DNA from: Actinomadura rudentiformis
GTDB lineage: Bacteria > Actinomycetota > Actinomycetes > Streptosporangiales > Streptosporangiaceae
Direction of reading: 5' to 3'
Length of the DNA stretch: 64,000 nucleotides
Assembly: GCF_008923185.1 (NCBI RefSeq)
Contig: NZ_WBMT01000008.1
Location: 248,001 to 312,000, forward strand
The notes below the pieces were generated by a model. That model had not been told where the DNA came from, ran no database searches, and saw only the letters and a program-made list of their open reading frames with translations. Positions 61,809 to 64,000 of this stretch are shown here, in pieces. A program made the translations under genes and the position numbers. Each line of letters starts with the position of its first letter. Positions within the stretch are counted from its first letter, which is position 1.

Positions 61809-64000
61809 ATGGCCAAGCACAAGCTCGGCGCCACCGTGGCGGGTTCCGCAGCGGCCTGCCAGCTACGGCTGGCGGCCCGGCTCCCGGCCGGCACGAACCC
61901 GCGTTTCGTTGTGGTCGCCGATATCGGGCAGGGCAATTGCAATGTCGTCATGGACGACGACGGCCGGCCGATCATCTACTACGACATGGGTGGCGGGACG
62001 AGAGGAAATCAGTTCACCATCCCGGCCCCGACGCCGGTCTTCTGCCTGGACGTCGCACACAGCCTGTTCATCCTCTCGCACTGGGACGACGATCACTACG
62101 CCTTTCTGGATGCGGCACTGGCGGCCACGCATCTGGTCGGCATTGAATGCCTGGCTCCAGCGCAGAAAAGTCCGGCCACTCTGAAGGCGAACAGGAGCGC
62201 GACGTCCGGCGCGGTCGCCAGCGCCCTAGCGGGGGTGCCGGTAAACGGTGCGGTTCAGGGCGGTGATCTGTATCTGTGGCGCGACGAGAACGCGCTCGCG
62301 CCCAGCGGTAACTACGACGCGACCCACAACGACTTCACGGTCATCAAGGTCACTCACAACAACATCAACAACACCGGGCTTGCGCTGCGGCTGCGCAATC
62401 CCGGCAACCCCGCCCAGTACATGCTGCTGACCGGGGACGCCACGTTCCAGCGGTTCCGGCCGAATGGTGTGAACCGGCAGACCTTCGTGCACAACTGCGA
62501 CCAGCAGTGCGTGGGGCTGGTCGCCTCCCACCACGGCTCGGAGGTGGGCCAGGCGCTCGACATCCCGCGCCCTGATCCCGCCGTGACCTCACACCTGATC
62601 GCCTACTCGTTCGGCTGGGGCAACAGCTACGGTCATCCGCTGGACGACGGTGTATCGGCCTATGAGCAGCAAGGCTGGAGTGACGACCACCGCATGGACA
62701 CCGGCGGCGCTGAGCTCGCGGCGCGATACGCCGGCCCGCGCGGCAACGTCGGCCTGGTCTGGCCGGCCGCGGCACCCGGTCCGGGCGTGGCGGCCGCGCC
62801 CGGCGGGCCGCAGAACAGAGACGAGGCGGCCGTGGGGCTGCTCGCGGCCACGGCCGCCGAGGTGCAGGTGTGCCGGCCGGCCCTGGCCGGCCGGGAGCGG
62901 GTGGCGGCCGGCGCGGCATACCAAGCTGCGCTGGAGGGCGACCCCGCCGTGGCGGCGGCCTTGATCACCCCGGCCACCGGCGCGCCCACGCTGGCGCCGA
63001 TCGCCGCCGCCGTGGGCGCGCCGCCCGTGCCGCATGTGCCGCACGCGGAGCTTGTCGCCGCAATGGGGACGGCCACAGCCGCGGCCGGCGCCGTCCAGCC
63101 CGCCGCGGCCCAGGGCCTGGTCGCCGCCATCGTCGACTGCGTTGCCCTGGCCGCCGCGTGCGCTGCCAGAGAGGTGGCCGCCAGCGTGAAGTACGAGATC
63201 GAGCAAGGGGCGTCCATCACCAACGCGACGCGGACGGCGTACGCCGCCGCGACCGCCCCGCAAACCCTGGCCGCGATGGAGGCGGCCGTGCCTGATGATT
63301 TCCTACAGCGAGCCATCAACCAGGCGCAGGCGCACGCCGCAGTGCCGCCCGTGCCGACTGTGGCCGCGCTGCGAACGATCCTGGTCGCCGCGGTCGCCGC
63401 CGCCCAGCAAGCGCGCATTGGCAGCCCAGGCCTGGCCTACGCCGAGCAGCCGCCGGAGGCCGCCGGCGCCGCCGCGGCCGCGACGGCCGGGCTGGGCCGC
63501 GACGACATGGCGGTCGCCATCGCGGCGGCGGCCGGCTGCACACCGGCCGTGCCCATCCACGCGCAAGTGGTGCCGCCCGCGACGCTCGTGGACAACGACA
63601 ACGCCAAGATCCTGCAGCGCGTCGCCGCCGCGGCGGCCATCGCCGGGCCGCCCGTCGCCGCGGGGGTCACTCGTGACGATGTGGCCGCCGCAGCCGTTGC
63701 CGCGGCCCGGGTGGGCCTGGCCGCGGCCTGGGGCGCCCCGCAGGTGGGCTGCCACCGCCATCCCCGCACCTGCCCGAACGGACCGTGCTCGCTGTCGGTG
63801 CACTACTGCCACGGCATGTTCCCGGCCCGGATCCGCACCGCGGCCGGCACCGGAGCCGGGGCGCATGCGGGCGACGGCCTGCCCGCCACGGCGGCGAGCT
63901 TCACCGATCCGCGGTACGTGTTGCAGGACTCCAGGTTTGCGGTCTACATAACCGACACCGGCGCGCACCGGATCCGCCGGATCGGCACAGACGGGGTCAT
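61809..64000 (+). CDS. ComEC-type metallo-beta-lactamase fold protein with Ala-rich linker and NHL propeller (3' end cut by window)
   Basis: Open to the window edge, 730 codons. MBL domain (about 30-285): VVADIGQGNCNVV, LSHWDDDH (91-98, metal HxDxDH), LTGDA (208-211), ASHHGS (239-244) and SYGHP (273-277). This is the motif series of the ComEC/Rec2 MBL family of hydrolases, but here without the ComEC membrane part. Residues about 300-640 are Ala-rich helices with repeated short units (GLGRDDMAVAIAAAAG, GVTRDDVAAAAVAAARVG). A Cys/His cluster follows (about 647-672, CHRHPRTCPNGPC then HYCHGMF), perhaps a zinc site. From about 687, GDGLPATAASFTDPRYVLQD and VYITDTGAHRIRRIGTDGV are the first NHL repeat. 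Probably a nuclease or phosphodiesterase effector with a sensor or binding propeller (inference). Confidence 0.8.
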   Translation, partial: MAKHKLGATVAGSAAACQLRLAARLPAGTNPRFVVVADIGQGNCNVVMDDDGRPIIYYDMGGGTRGNQFTIPAPTPVFCLDVAHSLFILSHWDDDHYAFLDAALAATHLVGIECLAPAQKSPATLKANRSATSGAVASALAGVPVNGAVQGGDLYLWRDENALAPSGNYDATHNDFTVIKVTHNNINNTGLALRLRNPGNPAQYMLLTGDATFQRFRPNGVNRQTFVHNCDQQCVGLVASHHGSEVGQALDIPRPDPAVTSHLIAYSFGWGNSYGHPLDDGVSAYEQQGWSDDHRMDTGGAELAARYAGPRGNVGLVWPAAAPGPGVAAAPGGPQNRDEAAVGLLAATAAEVQVCRPALAGRERVAAGAAYQAALEGDPAVAAALITPATGAPTLAPIAAAVGAPPVPHVPHAELVAAMGTATAAAGAVQPAAAQGLVAAIVDCVALAAACAAREVAASVKYEIEQGASITNATRTAYAAATAPQTLAAMEAAVPDDFLQRAINQAQAHAAVPPVPTVAALRTILVAAVAAAQQARIGSPGLAYAEQPPEAAGAAAAATAGLGRDDMAVAIAAAAGCTPAVPIHAQVVPPATLVDNDNAKILQRVAAAAAIAGPPVAAGVTRDDVAAAAVAAARVGLAAAWGAPQVGCHRHPRTCPNGPCSLSVHYCHGMFPARIRTAAGTGAGAHAGDGLPATAASFTDPRYVLQDSRFAVYITDTGAHRIRRIGTDGV

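Noticed and set aside
40800..64000. Second copy of the tRNA-Thr 3' end (attR).
   Set aside because: None found by eye. Short partial matches such as GTAGTCCCCTCCG near 55708 are too weak.

Overview
This is a high-GC actinomycete chromosome segment. The run mshA, ybjN-like, gpmA, phoU, senX3, regX3, then carD, ispF, cysS, rlmB and tRNA-Thr has the same general order as in Streptomyces and its relatives. F420/mycothiol-type proteins, a BTAD/NB-ARC regulator and a DUF2637 protein also fit a filamentous actinomycete. Thermomonosporaceae or Streptosporangiales is my guess, but the family cannot be fixed from sequence inspection alone.

Layout. 1-12.3 kb: small regulator/target pairs (methyltransferase with a palindromic operator; UvrA-like drug-resistance ATPase with TetR and a winged-helix protein; MarR with an extradiol dioxygenase), a reductase, a two-component system with a PepSY protein, and a DHA2 efflux pump. 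12.3-17.3 kb: a SARP/BTAD STAND regulator with 11-bp tandem repeats in front of it, followed by an antibiotic-resistance-type ABC-F gene. A seven-residue leader peptide ORF precedes the ABC-F gene, and its mRNA can pair with the ABC-F Shine-Dalgarno. 17.3-22.5 kb: macrodomain, universal stress protein, TIGR03084 protein, acyl-CoA synthetase, a methyltransferase-like protein and an SDR. 22.7-28.5 kb: mycothiol (mshA), glycolysis (gpmA) and phosphate control (phoU/senX3/regX3). 28.8-40.8 kb: a lipoprotein, a thioredoxin-like protein, carD-ispF, fumarylacetoacetase with an unknown partner, two membrane proteins, a PPOX flavoprotein, cysS, rlmB and tRNA-Thr(TGT).

From 40.8 kb the character changes. 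A tyrosine integrase runs into the 3' end of the tRNA-Thr gene. The next 20 kb mixes intact accessory genes (TetR/SDR with twin operators, quinone oxidoreductase, carboxylesterase, AraC, tandem YjbR proteins, RarA, NERD protein, nitrilase/LysR, SH3 protein) with broken ones (integrase, STAS fragment, recombinase-like gene, alpha/beta hydrolase, WhiA-like fragment, two XRE regulators, FAD oxidoreductase, DUF6262 transposon gene). Most of the breaks are single-base indels in C or G runs. They are absent from the left 40 kb, so this is either a decaying integrated island or a patch of poor consensus.

The right end holds the most unusual system: a small unknown protein followed 5 bp later by a large modular protein that is cut by the window edge. 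The large protein carries a ComEC-type metallo-beta-lactamase domain, a long Ala-rich helical region, a Cys/His cluster and the start of an NHL beta-propeller. This looks like a two-gene conflict or signalling cassette next to mobile-element debris (inference).
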